A stretch of DNA of 64,000 bases, from assembly GCF_000826545.1 (NCBI RefSeq), contig NZ_CDME01000005.1:46428-110427 (forward strand). The letters run 5' to 3'. How positions within the stretch are numbered: position 1 is the first letter of the stretch; each line of letters starts with the position of its first letter. Of this stretch, positions 10,370 through 19,446 are shown piece after piece. The translations under genes and the position numbers were made by a program. The DNA is from Kibdelosporangium sp. MJ126-NF4. Lineage in GTDB: Bacteria > Actinomycetota > Actinomycetes > Mycobacteriales > Pseudonocardiaceae. Under the pieces are notes generated by a model. It saw nothing but the letters and a program-made list of their open reading frames with translations. It was not told the DNA's origin and searched no databases.

Positions 10370-10646
10370 GTGCCCGATGTGTGCGGGCGCGGGTGTGCTG
10401 CGGTGGCAGCAACCGTGCCCGGATGGGGTGCTGCGCGAGATGGAGCACCCCTGCCCCAATGGGTGCGGCCAGGGCTGGCGTCATCCGGCCGCGGAGAACC
10501 ACCAGGTGATCGAGGCTGTGGCCGACGACGAGGACCCCGTCGACCAACCGGCCCGAAGACCTGGCCGAGCCGACCAGGCCAACGACCTCGGTGGTGAGTT
10601 CGTCGCCACCGCACTCGAGGCCTGGGGATTCAGCACCCAGGAATGA
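10335..10646 (+). CDS. Small cysteine-motif protein (second part of split zinc-finger gene)
   Basis: The recognisable sequence begins at the CPMCAGAG motif (10371) and continues through PCPDG and CPNGCGQGW, a second pair of DnaJ-like cysteine motifs. A hydrophilic tail follows, ending ATALEAWGFSTQE. The start is uncertain. GTG 10335 is chosen because AAGGA lies 8 bases upstream; ATG 10278 would add residues with no cysteine motif that run antisense to sense in the first ORF's codons. It overlaps the preceding peptide by 35 bases in another frame. A strong terminator follows 11 bases after the stop. Function unknown; zinc binding is inferred. Confidence 0.55.
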   Translation: MPVAVSARYPSECPMCAGAGVLRWQQPCPDGVLREMEHPCPNGCGQGWRHPAAENHQVIEAVADDEDPVDQPARRPGRADQANDLGGEFVATALEAWGFSTQE

Positions 10647-10656
10647 TCATTCTGGC

Positions 10657-10690
10657 AAAGCCGCCGGGATCGGCTGATCCCGGCGGCTTT
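10657..10690 (+). terminator. Intrinsic-type terminator
   Basis: A perfect 15-bp stem, AAAGCCGCCGGGATC at 10657-10671 with its complement at 10676-10690, encloses a GGCT loop. It lies between the converging zinc-motif gene and the CAP-domain gene and could serve both. Confidence 0.85.
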
Positions 10691-10733
10691 GTTCATGATC
10701 GGTCAATTCTGTTCCTGGCAGTGAAAACCTCTT

Positions 10734-11492
10734 TCAGAAACCGAAATTCTGAGTCCAGAGGAAGCCATTGGTGTCCACGCCGACACCGATCTTCTTGTAT
10801 GAGCAGTTCAGGATGTTCGTTCGGTGACCGTCCGAGTTCATCCAGCTGTCCATAACCTGCTTGGCGGTGCGCTGGCCCTTCGCGATGTTCTCAGCGCCGG
10901 GGCTGGGGTAACCGGCGGCCTTGATCCGCTTGTCGAAGCTCGTGCCCTCGGGCGTGGTGTGCGAGAAGTAGTTACGGGCGGCCATGTCGCTGCTGTGCTT
11001 CTGGGCCGAGGTGGTGAGCCGGTCGTCCACGCCGAGCGCGGCACACTTGCCGTCGCGCTCCTTGTTGACCAGAGCGACCACTTCACCTGCGAGGCCGGGG
11101 CTCGGCTGCTGTGGCGCGGGAGCAGGGGGCTGGGTGGTGGGCTTGGTGGTGTTCGGGCGCGGTGTCGTTGCCACCGAACTGGTCGTCTTGGGACTGGATG
11201 ACGTCGTCGGAGCCGTGGGACTGGGTGTGCCGCTCGACGTGGTGGCTGGGGCGGTGCCGGAGCTGGGTAACGCGCCGGGCCCGGCTAAAGCCGCTGCGTC
11301 GGGGGGCGTGGACAAGTCTGTCAGTCTGGCTTTGTTGCCAGCGCCGTCATAGCCCACCGCCATCGGAACCTCGATCGAGTTTCCACTGGGTTGCTGGGCC
11401 AGAATGGTCACCACACCGGCAGTCGCCGCTCCTGCGACGAGCGCGGTGAGGGCTACCATGATCGTGGCGCGTCGGGGTCGCGTTTCACTCAC
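10734..11492 (-). CDS. Exported CAP/SCP-domain protein
   Basis: The 252-residue protein begins with a charged stretch and one hydrophobic helix (IMVALTALVAGAATAGVVTIL). A Thr/Pro/Ser-rich linker follows (residues about 70-130), then a C-terminal CAP (SCP/PR-1-like) domain with the hallmarks LVNKERDGKC, HSSDMAARNYFSHTTPEG, GENIAKG and SDGHRTNIL. Such proteins are cell-surface or secreted, and bacterial members are linked to envelope stress and sporulation. The start is taken as GTG 11492, because a sigma-type -10 (CGTTAC) lies six bases upstream, predicting a leaderless mRNA. A GTG at 11510 is the longer alternative. Confidence 0.85.
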   Translation of the reverse strand: MSETRPRRATIMVALTALVAGAATAGVVTILAQQPSGNSIEVPMAVGYDGAGNKARLTDLSTPPDAAALAGPGALPSSGTAPATTSSGTPSPTAPTTSSSPKTTSSVATTPRPNTTKPTTQPPAPAPQQPSPGLAGEVVALVNKERDGKCAALGVDDRLTTSAQKHSSDMAARNYFSHTTPEGTSFDKRIKAAGYPSPGAENIAKGQRTAKQVMDSWMNSDGHRTNILNCSYKKIGVGVDTNGFLWTQNFGF

Positions 11493-11498
11493 GGTTGC

Positions 11499-11526
11499 GT
11501 AACGTACCACTAACGGGTGATGTTGA
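11499..11526 (-). promoter_or_regulatory. Candidate ECF-sigma promoter for the CAP gene
   Basis: On the minus strand TCAACA (11526-11521), 16 bases, then CGTTAC (11504-11499), six bases before GTG 11492. The spacing and -10 match the sigma-gene promoter at 12634, but the -35 matches TGAACC at only four of six positions. Confidence 0.45.
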
Positions 11527-11592
11527 CACCCGTCCGGGGGACCCTATTTGTCGGCACCGCCGCGTGACACGTTACAGACTGTCGGTCAGATC

Positions 11593-12135
11593 TCAGCCAC
11601 TCGTGGTGGAGGACGACGTCGGCGGCGCGGTCGTGGACGACGGCGGAATCGTGACGCTCGTCCGCGTGGGCGGATCCGGCGTCGGTGTGGTCGTCGGGTG
11701 CTGGGAAGGCGGGTTGCCACCGCCACCACCGCCGGGATTGGGCGGCGGCTGGTTGGTCTGACCAGGCTGGGTGGGCTGACCGGGCTGGGTCGGGTGCGGC
11801 GGGTTGGCGCTCGGCTTGTTCGACGGCGTGCTGCCCGCGGACGGCGCCCCGGACGGCGTCTCGGTGCCGGAGGTGGATGCCGCGGACGTCTCCGGAGAGG
11901 TCTCCGACGAGCCGGGCGAAGGGGTGGCGCTGTGGGGCGCGTTCACCGGCGTGACGTGGGGGGTGGTGCCTGGTTGGGCCTCACCGCCGCCCGCGACGGC
12001 GAAGCTGGCCAGCGCCGCGCACACCGTCGCGACGCCGACACCGGCGGCCGCGAGCAGCGCGTAGGAACGTTTCACGCCGTGCTTCGCTGCCTCAGCCGGG
12101 GGCTGGGCCTCGGACCACTCGGGTGTATTGGCCAT
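11593..12135 (-). CDS. Membrane-anchored Pro/Thr/Ser-rich protein
   Basis: The 180-residue protein has a short cytosolic N-terminus, one membrane helix ([24 protein letters not shown], residues about 25-48), and then a long low-complexity outside region rich in Thr, Ser and Pro with [14 protein letters not shown] repeats and a run of glycines. No enzymatic domain is visible, so it is probably a cell-wall spacer or stalk. The start is ATG 12135, with GGAGGAG 8 bases upstream; a start 21 bases earlier would bypass this ribosome-binding site. Function unknown. Confidence 0.7.
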   Translation of the reverse strand: MANTPEWSEAQPPAEAAKHGVKRSYALLAAAGVGVATVCAALASFAVAGGGEAQPGTTPHVTPVNAPHSATPSPGSSETSPETSAASTSGTETPSGAPSAGSTPSNKPSANPPHPTQPGQPTQPGQTNQPPPNPGGGGGGNPPSQHPTTTPTPDPPTRTSVTIPPSSTTAPPTSSSTTSG

Positions 12136-12291
12136 GCGGGGGGCTCCTCCTCGCAAGCACGCTCTCGTGTTGTCACCTTCGGGTGTTCACCGCGGTCGCT
12201 GATCGGCCAAACGGACGTTCAGAGCGACACGGCCCGGAAACGTACCACTACCGAACGACACCCGTTCGAGACGGCTGCGATCATTCGGGGC

Positions 12292-12585
12292 ATGCCAGAA
12301 ACCGCCGATCAGCCTACGGTCCGCATGACCGCATGGGTGCACGGGAACGTACAAGGAGTCGGTTTCCGCTGGTGGACGCGGGCGAGGGCGCTCGAACTCG
12401 GCCTGGTCGGCGGTGCCCGCAACCTGCGTGACGGCCGGGTCGAGGTCGTCGCGGAAGGCCCGCGAGCCGACTGCGAGCGGTTGCTGGCCCTGCTCCGTTC
12501 GGGAAGTACGCCCGGTCGTGTGACCACGGTCGTGCAGCGGTGGGCGGAAGCTCGCGGGGATCTCACCGGCTTCGTGGAACGGTGA
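12292..12585 (+). CDS. acyP: Acylphosphatase
   Basis: This 97-residue protein carries the full acylphosphatase signature: [18 protein letters not shown], with the catalytic Arg in GFR, and [17 protein letters not shown] with the catalytic Asn. It hydrolyses the carboxyl-phosphate bond of acyl phosphates in the cytosol. In many actinobacteria acyP directly precedes smc and ftsY; here the sigma/anti-sigma pair sits between acyP and smc. Starting at ATG 12292 gives the usual length. Confidence 0.92.
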   Translation: MPETADQPTVRMTAWVHGNVQGVGFRWWTRARALELGLVGGARNLRDGRVEVVAEGPRADCERLLALLRSGSTPGRVTTVVQRWAEARGDLTGFVER

Positions 12586-12633
12586 ACGACGCCCGCGAGG
12601 TACGACACTTGACGAAGGTTCACCCAACTGCCT

Positions 12634-12661
12634 TGAACCACTCACACTGAGACGGCGTAAT
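12634..12661 (+). promoter_or_regulatory. ECF-sigma autoregulatory promoter (leaderless)
   Basis: TGAACC at 12634-12639, a 16-bp spacer, then CGTAAT at 12656-12661, seven bases before the ATG of the sigma gene. TGAACC-N16-18-CGT is, from published work, the type recognised by M. tuberculosis SigL. The distance implies transcription starting at or next to the start codon. No ribosome-binding site is visible. Confidence 0.65.
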
Positions 12662-12668
12662 AGATGCC

Positions 12669-13187
12669 ATGGGGAGCACCCCTGAGCAGCGCGAAGCACT
12701 GATTCGCGAGCTCTATGACAAGTACCGCCGCCCGTTGTTGGCCTATGCGCTGCGATCGGTCGGCGGCGATCTGCAGCGGGCGGAAGACATGGTGCAGGAG
12801 ACGCTGTTGCGCGCATGGCGCAACGCCGACACGTTGAGTGTCGACCAGGCCGGGCCGTGGTTGTACACGGTGACCCGTAACCTGATCGTCTCCGGTTACC
12901 GTCGACAGGGTGCCCGGGTCACCGAGGTGCCCCTGCCCCCTCAGGACCTGCCGCACGCCCATGACGACTTCGACCGGGTACTGCAGAGCTGGCAGATCGC
13001 CGAGGCGATGCGTGCGTTGAGCAAGGAACACCGCGCGGTGATCGGCGAGCTGTTCTTCCGGAGGCGCACGGTGGTGGAGGCGGCATCGGTGCTCGGTATC
13101 CCGCCGGGCACAGTCAAATCGCGGTCGTTCTACGCGTTGCGGGCCCTGCGCGACGCGTTGGAGGAACGGGGGGTGACCGAGCCATGA
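12669..13187 (+). CDS. ECF RNA polymerase sigma factor (SigL-like)
   Basis: The 172-residue protein has the two-domain ECF layout. The sigma-2 region has YDKYRRPLLAYALRSVGGDLQRAEDMVQETLLRAWRN and GPWLYTVTRNLIVSGYRR. The sigma-4 region has LSKEHRAVIGELFFRRRTVVEAASVLGIPPGTVKSRSFYALRALRD. It directs RNA polymerase to stress promoters when released from its anti-sigma factor, which is encoded next with an ATGA overlap (13184-13187). The gene order and the zinc anti-sigma partner resemble sigL-rslA of mycobacteria. A matching promoter lies just upstream, so it is probably autoregulated. Confidence 0.9.
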   Translation: MGSTPEQREALIRELYDKYRRPLLAYALRSVGGDLQRAEDMVQETLLRAWRNADTLSVDQAGPWLYTVTRNLIVSGYRRQGARVTEVPLPPQDLPHAHDDFDRVLQSWQIAEAMRALSKEHRAVIGELFFRRRTVVEAASVLGIPPGTVKSRSFYALRALRDALEERGVTEP

Positions 13188-13894
13188 CCTGCCGCCACAC
13201 CGTTTCGCTCGGTGCCTACCTGCTTGGCGCGCTCGACCCGGCCGACCGGCCGGAGTTCGAGCGGCACCTGGACGCCTGCCCGCAGTGCAGCGCCGAGATG
13301 CTCAGGCTCGCCCCGCTGCCGGGCCTGCTGCAGCGCGTCACGCCGGAGGACTTCGAGGCCATCCAGCAGGCCGACAGTCGCTCATGGCCCGCGGAACCGA
13401 TGGCCGACCTGCCTGCCGAGCCGCCGGGGCAGCAGCTCGCGCCGGTCGTGCTCACCCCGGTCGAACCGGCGCCCGAGCCGAAGGTGGGCTGGTGGCGCAA
13501 ACGCGGTGTGACGCTGGTCGCAGTGGTGGCTGTCGTCCTGCTCGCGGTGGGTGGCGTGATCATGTTTCGCCCGGACGGCAACACCGTGGCCACCGAGGTG
13601 ACGTGGTCGGCCATCGACCCGACCACCGGCGTGCACGGGCGCGTCGAGCTGACCGGTCGTGCCTGGGGCACCGAGATGAAGGTGTCGATGCAGGACGTGC
13701 CAGCCGGTAGGAAGGTCTGTCACCTGGTCGTGCACAGCAGGGACGGCAGCAGCGAGGTCGCGGGCAAGTGGTCCGCGGGCTACTACCGGGAGATCAGCGC
13801 CATCCCTGGCAGCAGTTCGATCAAGCTGGGCGACATCGACCGCGTCGAGGTGATGGCGGGCGGCGGCGTTCTCGTCGGCATGCAGTCACCCTGA
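13184..13894 (+). CDS. Zinc-finger anti-sigma factor, membrane anchored
   Basis: This 236-residue protein overlaps the sigma gene. Its N-terminal ZAS domain has the motif HLDACPQC (His28, Cys32, Cys35; HxxxCxxC), which binds zinc and the sigma factor. One membrane helix follows at residues about 106-128, then an extracytoplasmic domain ending RVEVMAGGGVLVG. The architecture matches RslA/RskA-type regulators that hold an ECF sigma factor inactive at the membrane until a redox or envelope signal. Confidence 0.88.
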   Translation: MTCRHTVSLGAYLLGALDPADRPEFERHLDACPQCSAEMLRLAPLPGLLQRVTPEDFEAIQQADSRSWPAEPMADLPAEPPGQQLAPVVLTPVEPAPEPKVGWWRKRGVTLVAVVAVVLLAVGGVIMFRPDGNTVATEVTWSAIDPTTGVHGRVELTGRAWGTEMKVSMQDVPAGRKVCHLVVHSRDGSSEVAGKWSAGYYREISAIPGSSSIKLGDIDRVEVMAGGGVLVGMQSP

Positions 13895-14036
13895 CCGGCA
13901 CCCTGACCGGCGCGTCACCGCAGGTCCGGCGGCGCGTCCCCCGACGCGGGGAGCCCGCCTGCGCCGGATGCGCGTGCTGCCCGGGTACCCTCGGCGGGAT
14001 ACCCGTGCCAGCTTCCCGCGAGAGGTCGACCGTTAC

Positions 14037-17000
14037 GTGCACCTCAAGAGCCTGACGCTGAAGGGCTTCAAGTCCTTCGCCTCGGCGACGACGCTGCGTT
14101 TCGAACCAGGGATCACCTGTGTGGTCGGGCCGAACGGGTCCGGCAAGTCGAACGTGCTCGACGCGCTGAGCTGGGTGATGGGTGAGCAGGGCGCGAAGTC
14201 GCTGCGTGGCGGCAAGATGGAGGACGTCATCTTCGCCGGTGCGGGCGCCCGGCAGGCGCTCGGCCGCGCCGAGGTGACACTGACCATCGACAACGCCGAC
14301 GGCGCGCTGCCGATCGACTACGCCGAGGTCTCGATCACCCGCCGGATCTTCCGTGACGGTGCCAGCGAGTACGAGATCAACGGCAGCAGCTGCCGCCTGA
14401 TGGACGTGCAGGAACTGCTGTCGGACTCCGGTATCGGCCGCGAGATGCACGTCATCGTCGGGCAGGGGCAGCTCGGCGCGATCCTCGAGTCGAAGCCGGA
14501 AGGCCGCCGGGCGTTCATCGAAGAGGCCGCCGGTGTGCTCAAGCACCGCAAGCGCAAGGAAAAAGCGCTGCGCAAGCTGGACGCGATGCAGGCCAACCTG
14601 ACACGGCTGACCGACCTGACCGGCGAACTGCGCCGCCAGCTCAAACCACTGGGCAAGCAGGCCGAGATCGCCAGGCGCGCGCAGGTCGTGCAGATGGACC
14701 TGCGGGACGCGCGGCTGCGGCTGATCGCCGACGACCTGGTCAGCGCCCGGCACGAACTCGCCAAGGAAGAGGCCGACGAGGCCACCGTGCGCGCCAAGCG
14801 CGGCGAGACCGAGCGCGCGCTGCAGTTCGCGCAGGCCGAGCAGAACGAGATCGAGGCCAGCCTGGCCGAGGACGCCCCGGCGCTCAACGCCGCGCAGGAC
14901 GCCTGGTACCGGCTGTCCGCGCTGGCCGAACGGCTGCGCGGCACGGTCCGGCTCGCCGCCGAGCGCGCCAGGCACCTGTCTGACGCGGGCGAACGGCAGA
15001 ACCAGGGCAAAGATCCCGAAATGCTCGAAGCGGAGGCCGAGGAGGCCGCCGAGCTGGAGGTCGAGCTCGCCGAGGGCGTCGAGGTCGCGCGTGAGGCGCT
15101 GGCCGAGGCGCTGGCCCGGCGTTCCGAGCTGGAGAACGCGGTGGCCGCGGCCGAGAAGGCGCACATCGCGGCTGTGCGGGCGATCGCGGACCGCCGCGAG
15201 GGCCTCGCCAGGCTCGGTGGCCAGGTCGAGGCGTTGCGCAGCAAGAGTGGCGCGACCGCCGAGGAGATCGAGCGGCTGTCGACGACACTGGCCGAGGCCG
15301 AGGAACGCGCCGAGGTCGCCGCGGTCGAACTGGCCGAGACCGAGCTGGAGACCGACGTCGAGGAATCCGACGACGAGTCGTTGCAGCGCCGCCACGAGCA
15401 GTCGGTCGCCGCGTCCGAGCAGGCCAAGGCCCGGGTCAACGAGCTGGTGGCGGCCGAACGCGCTGCCGAGCGGGAGATCGCCTCCCAGCGTGCCCGCGTC
15501 GACGCGCTTTCCCTTGGCCTGAGCCGCAAGGACGGCGCGGGCGCGCTGCTGGCCGCCGGACACCGGCTGCCCGGTCTGCTCGGATCGGTCGCCGCGCTGC
15601 TGACTGTGCAGCCCGGCGCCGAGGTCGCGCTGGCCGCCGCGCTCGGCCCGATCGCCGACGCGGTCGCCGTCGCCGGTGGCGACGACGCGCTCAGCGCGCT
15701 GTCCTTGTTGCGGGACAACGACGCCGGGCGTGCCGGGATCATGATCGGCGGCGGGCCGTCCAGTGTGGACCGTTCGACGTGGCCGTACCTGCCCGGTGGT
15801 GCGCGCTGGGCCGTGGACCTGGTGCAGTGCCCGACCGCGCTGCGCGCGGCGTTGGAACGAGCCCTTGACCGCGTTGTCGTCGTCTCGGATCTGGGCACAG
15901 CACGGCAGATCATCGCCGCGCACCCGTTTTTGCGTGCTGTCACAACGGAAGGTGACCTGCTCGGCGCGGACTGGGCCGTGGGTGGTTCCGGCCGCAGCGA
16001 GAGCGTGATCGAGGTCCAGGCAGCCGTCGACGAGGCCAACAACAGGCTCGTCACTGTGGAACACAGCCTGGCGGAAACCGTGGGTGCGCTTGCCGGTGCG
16101 CGGGCCGAGCAGGACGCCCGGCGCGACGAGGTCAACGCGGCCAAGGAAGCGTTGAGCGAGGTCAAGGTCCGCAAGGCGCGTTCCGGCGAGCGGATCTCGC
16201 GGATGCGCCAGGCGGCCAAGGCGGTCCAGGCCGAGGTCGAGCGGATCCGCAACCAGCGCAACAAGGTCGAGCAGACCAGGGAAGAGCAGCTCACCAAGCT
16301 GGCCGAGCTGGAGGAGCGCCTGCTCGGCGCCCAGGAACAGCCGCTGGACGACGAGCCCGACTCGCGCGTGCGTGACGAGGCCGTGTCGCAGCTGAACACC
16401 GCGCGCCAGCAGGAGATGGACTCCCGCCTGACCCTGCGCACGGCGGAGGAACGAGCCCGTGCGGTGGCGGGCAAGGCCGAAGGTCTCCGCCGGGCCGCAC
16501 GCCAGGAACGAGAGGCCCGCGAGCGGCACGAGCGCGCCCGTCAGGCCCGTGAACACGGCAAGCGCGTGGCTGACGCCGTGGTCGAGGGCGGCGAGCTCGC
16601 GATCGAACGCATCGAGATCTCGCTGCAGCGAGCCGCGACCACGCGTGACGAGGTCGCGTCCCGCCGCACCCAGCGTGAGGCGGCGCTGCTCGACATTCGC
16701 GGCCGGGTCCGTGAACTGTCGACAGAGCTGGAGAAGCTGACCGACGCCGTGCACCGCGACGAGGTGCTGCGCGCGGAGCAGCGGCTGCGGATCGAGCAGC
16801 TGGAAACCAAGATCGCCGAGGACTTCGGCATGGGACTGGACGACCTGGTCGTGGAGTACGGCCCGGACCGCCCGATCCCACCGCCCGCCAACGAGATCGC
16901 CGAGTACGAGGCAGCGAAGGAACGCGGCGAGGACGTGACCCGGCCGCCGTCGATGCCCTACGACCGGGACTTCCAGCAGCGTCGGGCCAAGAAGGCCGAA

Positions 17001-17621
17001 CGGGACCTCAGCCTGCTCGGCAAGGTCAACCCGCTGGCGCTGGAGGAGTTCGCGGCGCTGGAGGAGCGGTACCACTTCCTCTCCACCCAGCTGGAGGACC
17101 TCAAGGCAACCCGACGCGACCTGCTGACGGTCGTGAAGGAGGTCGACGACAAGATCCTCGAGGTCTTCGCGTCGGCCTACGAGGACGTGGCACGCGAGTT
17201 CGAGATCGTGTTCAACACGCTGTTCCCCGGCGGGGAAGGGCGGATGGTGCTGACCGACCCGGACGACATGCTGACCACCGGTGTGGACGTGGAAGCCCGC
17301 CCGCCCGGCAAGAAGATCAAGCGGCTGTCGCTGCTGTCCGGTGGCGAGAAGTCACTGGTCGCGGTGGCGATGCTGGTGGCGATCTTCCGCGCCCGGCCGT
17401 CGCCCTTCTACGTGATGGACGAGGTCGAGGCGGCGCTGGACGACACCAACATGCGCAGGCTGATCGGCCTGATGCAGGAGCTCAAGGCGAACTCGCAGCT
17501 GATCATCATCACGCACCAGAAGCCGACCATGGAGATCGCCGACGCGCTCTACGGCGTGAGCATGCGCGGCGACGGCGTCACCCAGGTGATCTCCCAGCGC
17601 CTGAACACCAAGAAGGACTAG
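14037..17621 (+). CDS. smc: Chromosome segregation/condensation ATPase SMC
   Basis: SMC (1194 residues from GTG 14037) shows Walker A GPNGSGKS at residues about 32-39, QxxQG (VGQGQLGAILE), two long Glu/Arg/Ala-rich coiled coils, a hinge domain at about 500-660, the ABC signature LSGGEKSLVAVAM near 1096 and Walker B FYVMDEVEAALDD near 1124. It organises and segregates the chromosome with ScpA/ScpB. The start at GTG 14037 (VHLKSLTLKGFKSF) matches the conserved N-terminus; upstream in-frame codons are not SMC-like. The usual downstream partner ftsY is here 8.2 kb away. Confidence 0.97.
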   Translation: MHLKSLTLKGFKSFASATTLRFEPGITCVVGPNGSGKSNVLDALSWVMGEQGAKSLRGGKMEDVIFAGAGARQALGRAEVTLTIDNADGALPIDYAEVSITRRIFRDGASEYEINGSSCRLMDVQELLSDSGIGREMHVIVGQGQLGAILESKPEGRRAFIEEAAGVLKHRKRKEKALRKLDAMQANLTRLTDLTGELRRQLKPLGKQAEIARRAQVVQMDLRDARLRLIADDLVSARHELAKEEADEATVRAKRGETERALQFAQAEQNEIEASLAEDAPALNAAQDAWYRLSALAERLRGTVRLAAERARHLSDAGERQNQGKDPEMLEAEAEEAAELEVELAEGVEVAREALAEALARRSELENAVAAAEKAHIAAVRAIADRREGLARLGGQVEALRSKSGATAEEIERLSTTLAEAEERAEVAAVELAETELETDVEESDDESLQRRHEQSVAASEQAKARVNELVAAERAAEREIASQRARVDALSLGLSRKDGAGALLAAGHRLPGLLGSVAALLTVQPGAEVALAAALGPIADAVAVAGGDDALSALSLLRDNDAGRAGIMIGGGPSSVDRSTWPYLPGGARWAVDLVQCPTALRAALERALDRVVVVSDLGTARQIIAAHPFLRAVTTEGDLLGADWAVGGSGRSESVIEVQAAVDEANNRLVTVEHSLAETVGALAGARAEQDARRDEVNAAKEALSEVKVRKARSGERISRMRQAAKAVQAEVERIRNQRNKVEQTREEQLTKLAELEERLLGAQEQPLDDEPDSRVRDEAVSQLNTARQQEMDSRLTLRTAEERARAVAGKAEGLRRAARQEREARERHERARQAREHGKRVADAVVEGGELAIERIEISLQRAATTRDEVASRRTQREAALLDIRGRVRELSTELEKLTDAVHRDEVLRAEQRLRIEQLETKIAEDFGMGLDDLVVEYGPDRPIPPPANEIAEYEAAKERGEDVTRPPSMPYDRDFQQRRAKKAERDLSLLGKVNPLALEEFAALEERYHFLSTQLEDLKATRRDLLTVVKEVDDKILEVFASAYEDVAREFEIVFNTLFPGGEGRMVLTDPDDMLTTGVDVEARPPGKKIKRLSLLSGGEKSLVAVAMLVAIFRARPSPFYVMDEVEAALDDTNMRRLIGLMQELKANSQLIIITHQKPTMEIADALYGVSMRGDGVTQVISQRLNTKKD

Positions 17622-17671
17622 GACGTCCACCAGAACCGGCACGGTGATCCCGGCGTTGACATCCGGCGCGC

Positions 17672-18109
17672 TCAGGAGAACAGCTTGATGAACCGGGCGC
17701 TGCGGTCGGCCCAGTTCGCATAGCCCATGCGCTGGTAGAAGGCGTGTGCGTCGGCACGGCGGTTCGCGCTGGTGACTTCCATCCGCACGCAGCCCCTGTC
17801 GCGCGCGAACTCCTCGGCGGCAGTGGTCAGCTCCCGGCCGACTCCCTTGCCACGGGCGGATTCCGTGGTCACGAGCGCGACGATCCGGCCCCAGTTGCCG
17901 TCGCGTTCCAGGAAAGGGGTCGTCAACACCGCGATCACACCAACGATGTCCCCGTCACGTTCGGACACAAGCGCTGTGCCGTCCGGGTAGTCGGCCCACC
18001 TCTGCAGCCGCCTGCGGACCGATTCGACTTCGCTGCCGGGATGTCCGAGTTCGGCCATCAGTTCCGCCACCCGGGGCGCGTCTTCGGAGACTGCGGGCCG
18101 AACAGTCAT
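17672..18109 (-). CDS. GNAT-family N-acetyltransferase
   Basis: The 145-residue single-domain GNAT has the acetyl-CoA pyrophosphate-binding segment RGKGVGRELTTAAEEFARDRG, followed by EVTSANRRADAHAFYQRMGY, typical of small-molecule or aminoglycoside-like acetyltransferases. The substrate is unknown. It converges on smc with a 50-bp spacer that shows no clear terminator. The cytosolic location is inferred from the absence of signal or membrane segments. Confidence 0.85.
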   Translation of the reverse strand: MTVRPAVSEDAPRVAELMAELGHPGSEVESVRRRLQRWADYPDGTALVSERDGDIVGVIAVLTTPFLERDGNWGRIVALVTTESARGKGVGRELTTAAEEFARDRGCVRMEVTSANRRADAHAFYQRMGYANWADRSARFIKLFS

Positions 18110-18227
18110 GGTCGCTCCTGCCTCGTCGAGTATTCGATCTCCTGCTTACCACTCGGCGTGAGTCATCCCCAGGTCTGACGTTCCCCAGCCTGATGTGCGC
18201 AGCCTGTTCTCCCGGCAGGCTGCCCCC

Positions 18228-19355
18228 ATGCGAAAACTGATCACCGCCGGTGTGGCGCTGCTGGCGCTGACCAGCGCAGTACCCGCGCAAGCGGCACCGG
18301 CGACGCCCGACCTGCCCAGACCAACCGGTCCCCGGCCAATCGGCGTGACAGAGTTGCACCTGGTGCAGCACGGCCGTCCGGACCCGTTCGTGCCAGGCGA
18401 GACCAGAGAGCTGATGGTCAGCGTCTGGTATCCCGCGTTGCCGCTCGGCCGCCGCGCACCCTATGTCGCCCCAGCGCTGGCGGATTACTACACCGCCACC
18501 GGGCCACCGGCCGGACTGGCAACCGACTGGAAAGCCATCCGCACCCACAGTCGTACCAACGCTCCCGCGCTCCCCGGCAAGTTCCCGGTAGTGCTGTACT
18601 CCCCAGGAGTCGGCAATCCCCGCGCACTGGGCACAATCCTGGTCGAAGAACTCGCCAGCCGAGGCTACGTGGTGGTCACCATCGACCACACCTACGAGAC
18701 CGCCGTCGCCTTCCCCGACGGAACAGTCAAGCCCGCCAAGGCTTTCGACGTTCCCGTGGAGGAACGGGAGAAGGCCAAACAGCGGATGATGGACGCCAGA
18801 GAGGACGACGCCCGGTTCGTCATCGACAACCTGGGCAGGTTCCCGACGGCGGACGAGTCGCGGACAGGCATGTTCGGCCACTCCGGCGGCGGAATCACCG
18901 CAGGCCGGGTAATGCAGGCGGACAGGCGCGTCAACGCGGGAATCAACCTGGACGGCTGGTACCAGTTCGGCTACAACCGCCCGGAGAAGGGCGTCGACCG
19001 CCCGTTCATGATGATGGGCGGAGGATCGAACCCCGCACAGCCACCCCTGTTCGGCAAGCCGCGCAACCACCTGACCGAACCGGACTGGGGCGCGTTCTGG
19101 AACGCGTCAACCGGCCCAATGCTCGACCTGAACATTCCCACGGGCATGCACTACACGTTCACCGACGGACAATGGCTGTTCCCGCGAACCCCCGGTGACC
19201 ACAGCCGGTTCATCGGCACGGTCGACCCGAAGGCCGCCATCGATGCCCAACGCGCCTACGTCCCCGCGTTCTTCGACCAGTACCTCAAGGGACGCCACCA
19301 GCCCCTGCTGGCCGGGCCGTCGCCACGTCACCCGGACGTGAAGTTCGTCCGGTGA
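18228..19355 (+). CDS. Secreted lipase/PAF-acetylhydrolase-like serine hydrolase
   Basis: The 375-residue protein starts at ATG 18228 with a classic signal peptide (MRKLITAGVALLALTSA, cleavage near AQAAP). The mature domain has the nucleophile motif GHSGGG near residue 218, the oxyanion-type segment VVLYSPGVG and a late His in FTDGQ...GDHSRF, as in bacterial PAF-acetylhydrolase/PETase-like lipases. It probably cleaves ester bonds outside the cell. A longer frame beginning 33 bases upstream would spoil the signal peptide. Confidence 0.85.
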   Translation: MRKLITAGVALLALTSAVPAQAAPATPDLPRPTGPRPIGVTELHLVQHGRPDPFVPGETRELMVSVWYPALPLGRRAPYVAPALADYYTATGPPAGLATDWKAIRTHSRTNAPALPGKFPVVLYSPGVGNPRALGTILVEELASRGYVVVTIDHTYETAVAFPDGTVKPAKAFDVPVEEREKAKQRMMDAREDDARFVIDNLGRFPTADESRTGMFGHSGGGITAGRVMQADRRVNAGINLDGWYQFGYNRPEKGVDRPFMMMGGGSNPAQPPLFGKPRNHLTEPDWGAFWNASTGPMLDLNIPTGMHYTFTDGQWLFPRTPGDHSRFIGTVDPKAAIDAQRAYVPAFFDQYLKGRHQPLLAGPSPRHPDVKFVR

Positions 19356-19422
19356 ACCATAAATGAACCGGCGTTCAGTAACAAGCCGGTAAACCAGATG
19401 CGCGGGGCCGTCCGGAAGTTCA

Positions 19423-19446
19423 GGATTTCTGTCATGACAGAAATCC
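19423..19446. promoter_or_regulatory. Perfect 24-bp palindrome over a start codon
   Basis: The palindrome has half-site GGATTTCTGTCA and is centred between 19434 and 19435, so the ATG of the downstream acetyltransferase is at its centre. It can be an operator for a dimeric regulator or an RNA hairpin that hides the start codon. No separate Shine-Dalgarno sequence is obvious. Confidence 0.6.

Noticed and set aside
19353..19389. TGAACC at two places before the GNAT gene as further ECF promoters
   Set aside because: No CGT-type -10 occurs at 16-18 bp from either copy.
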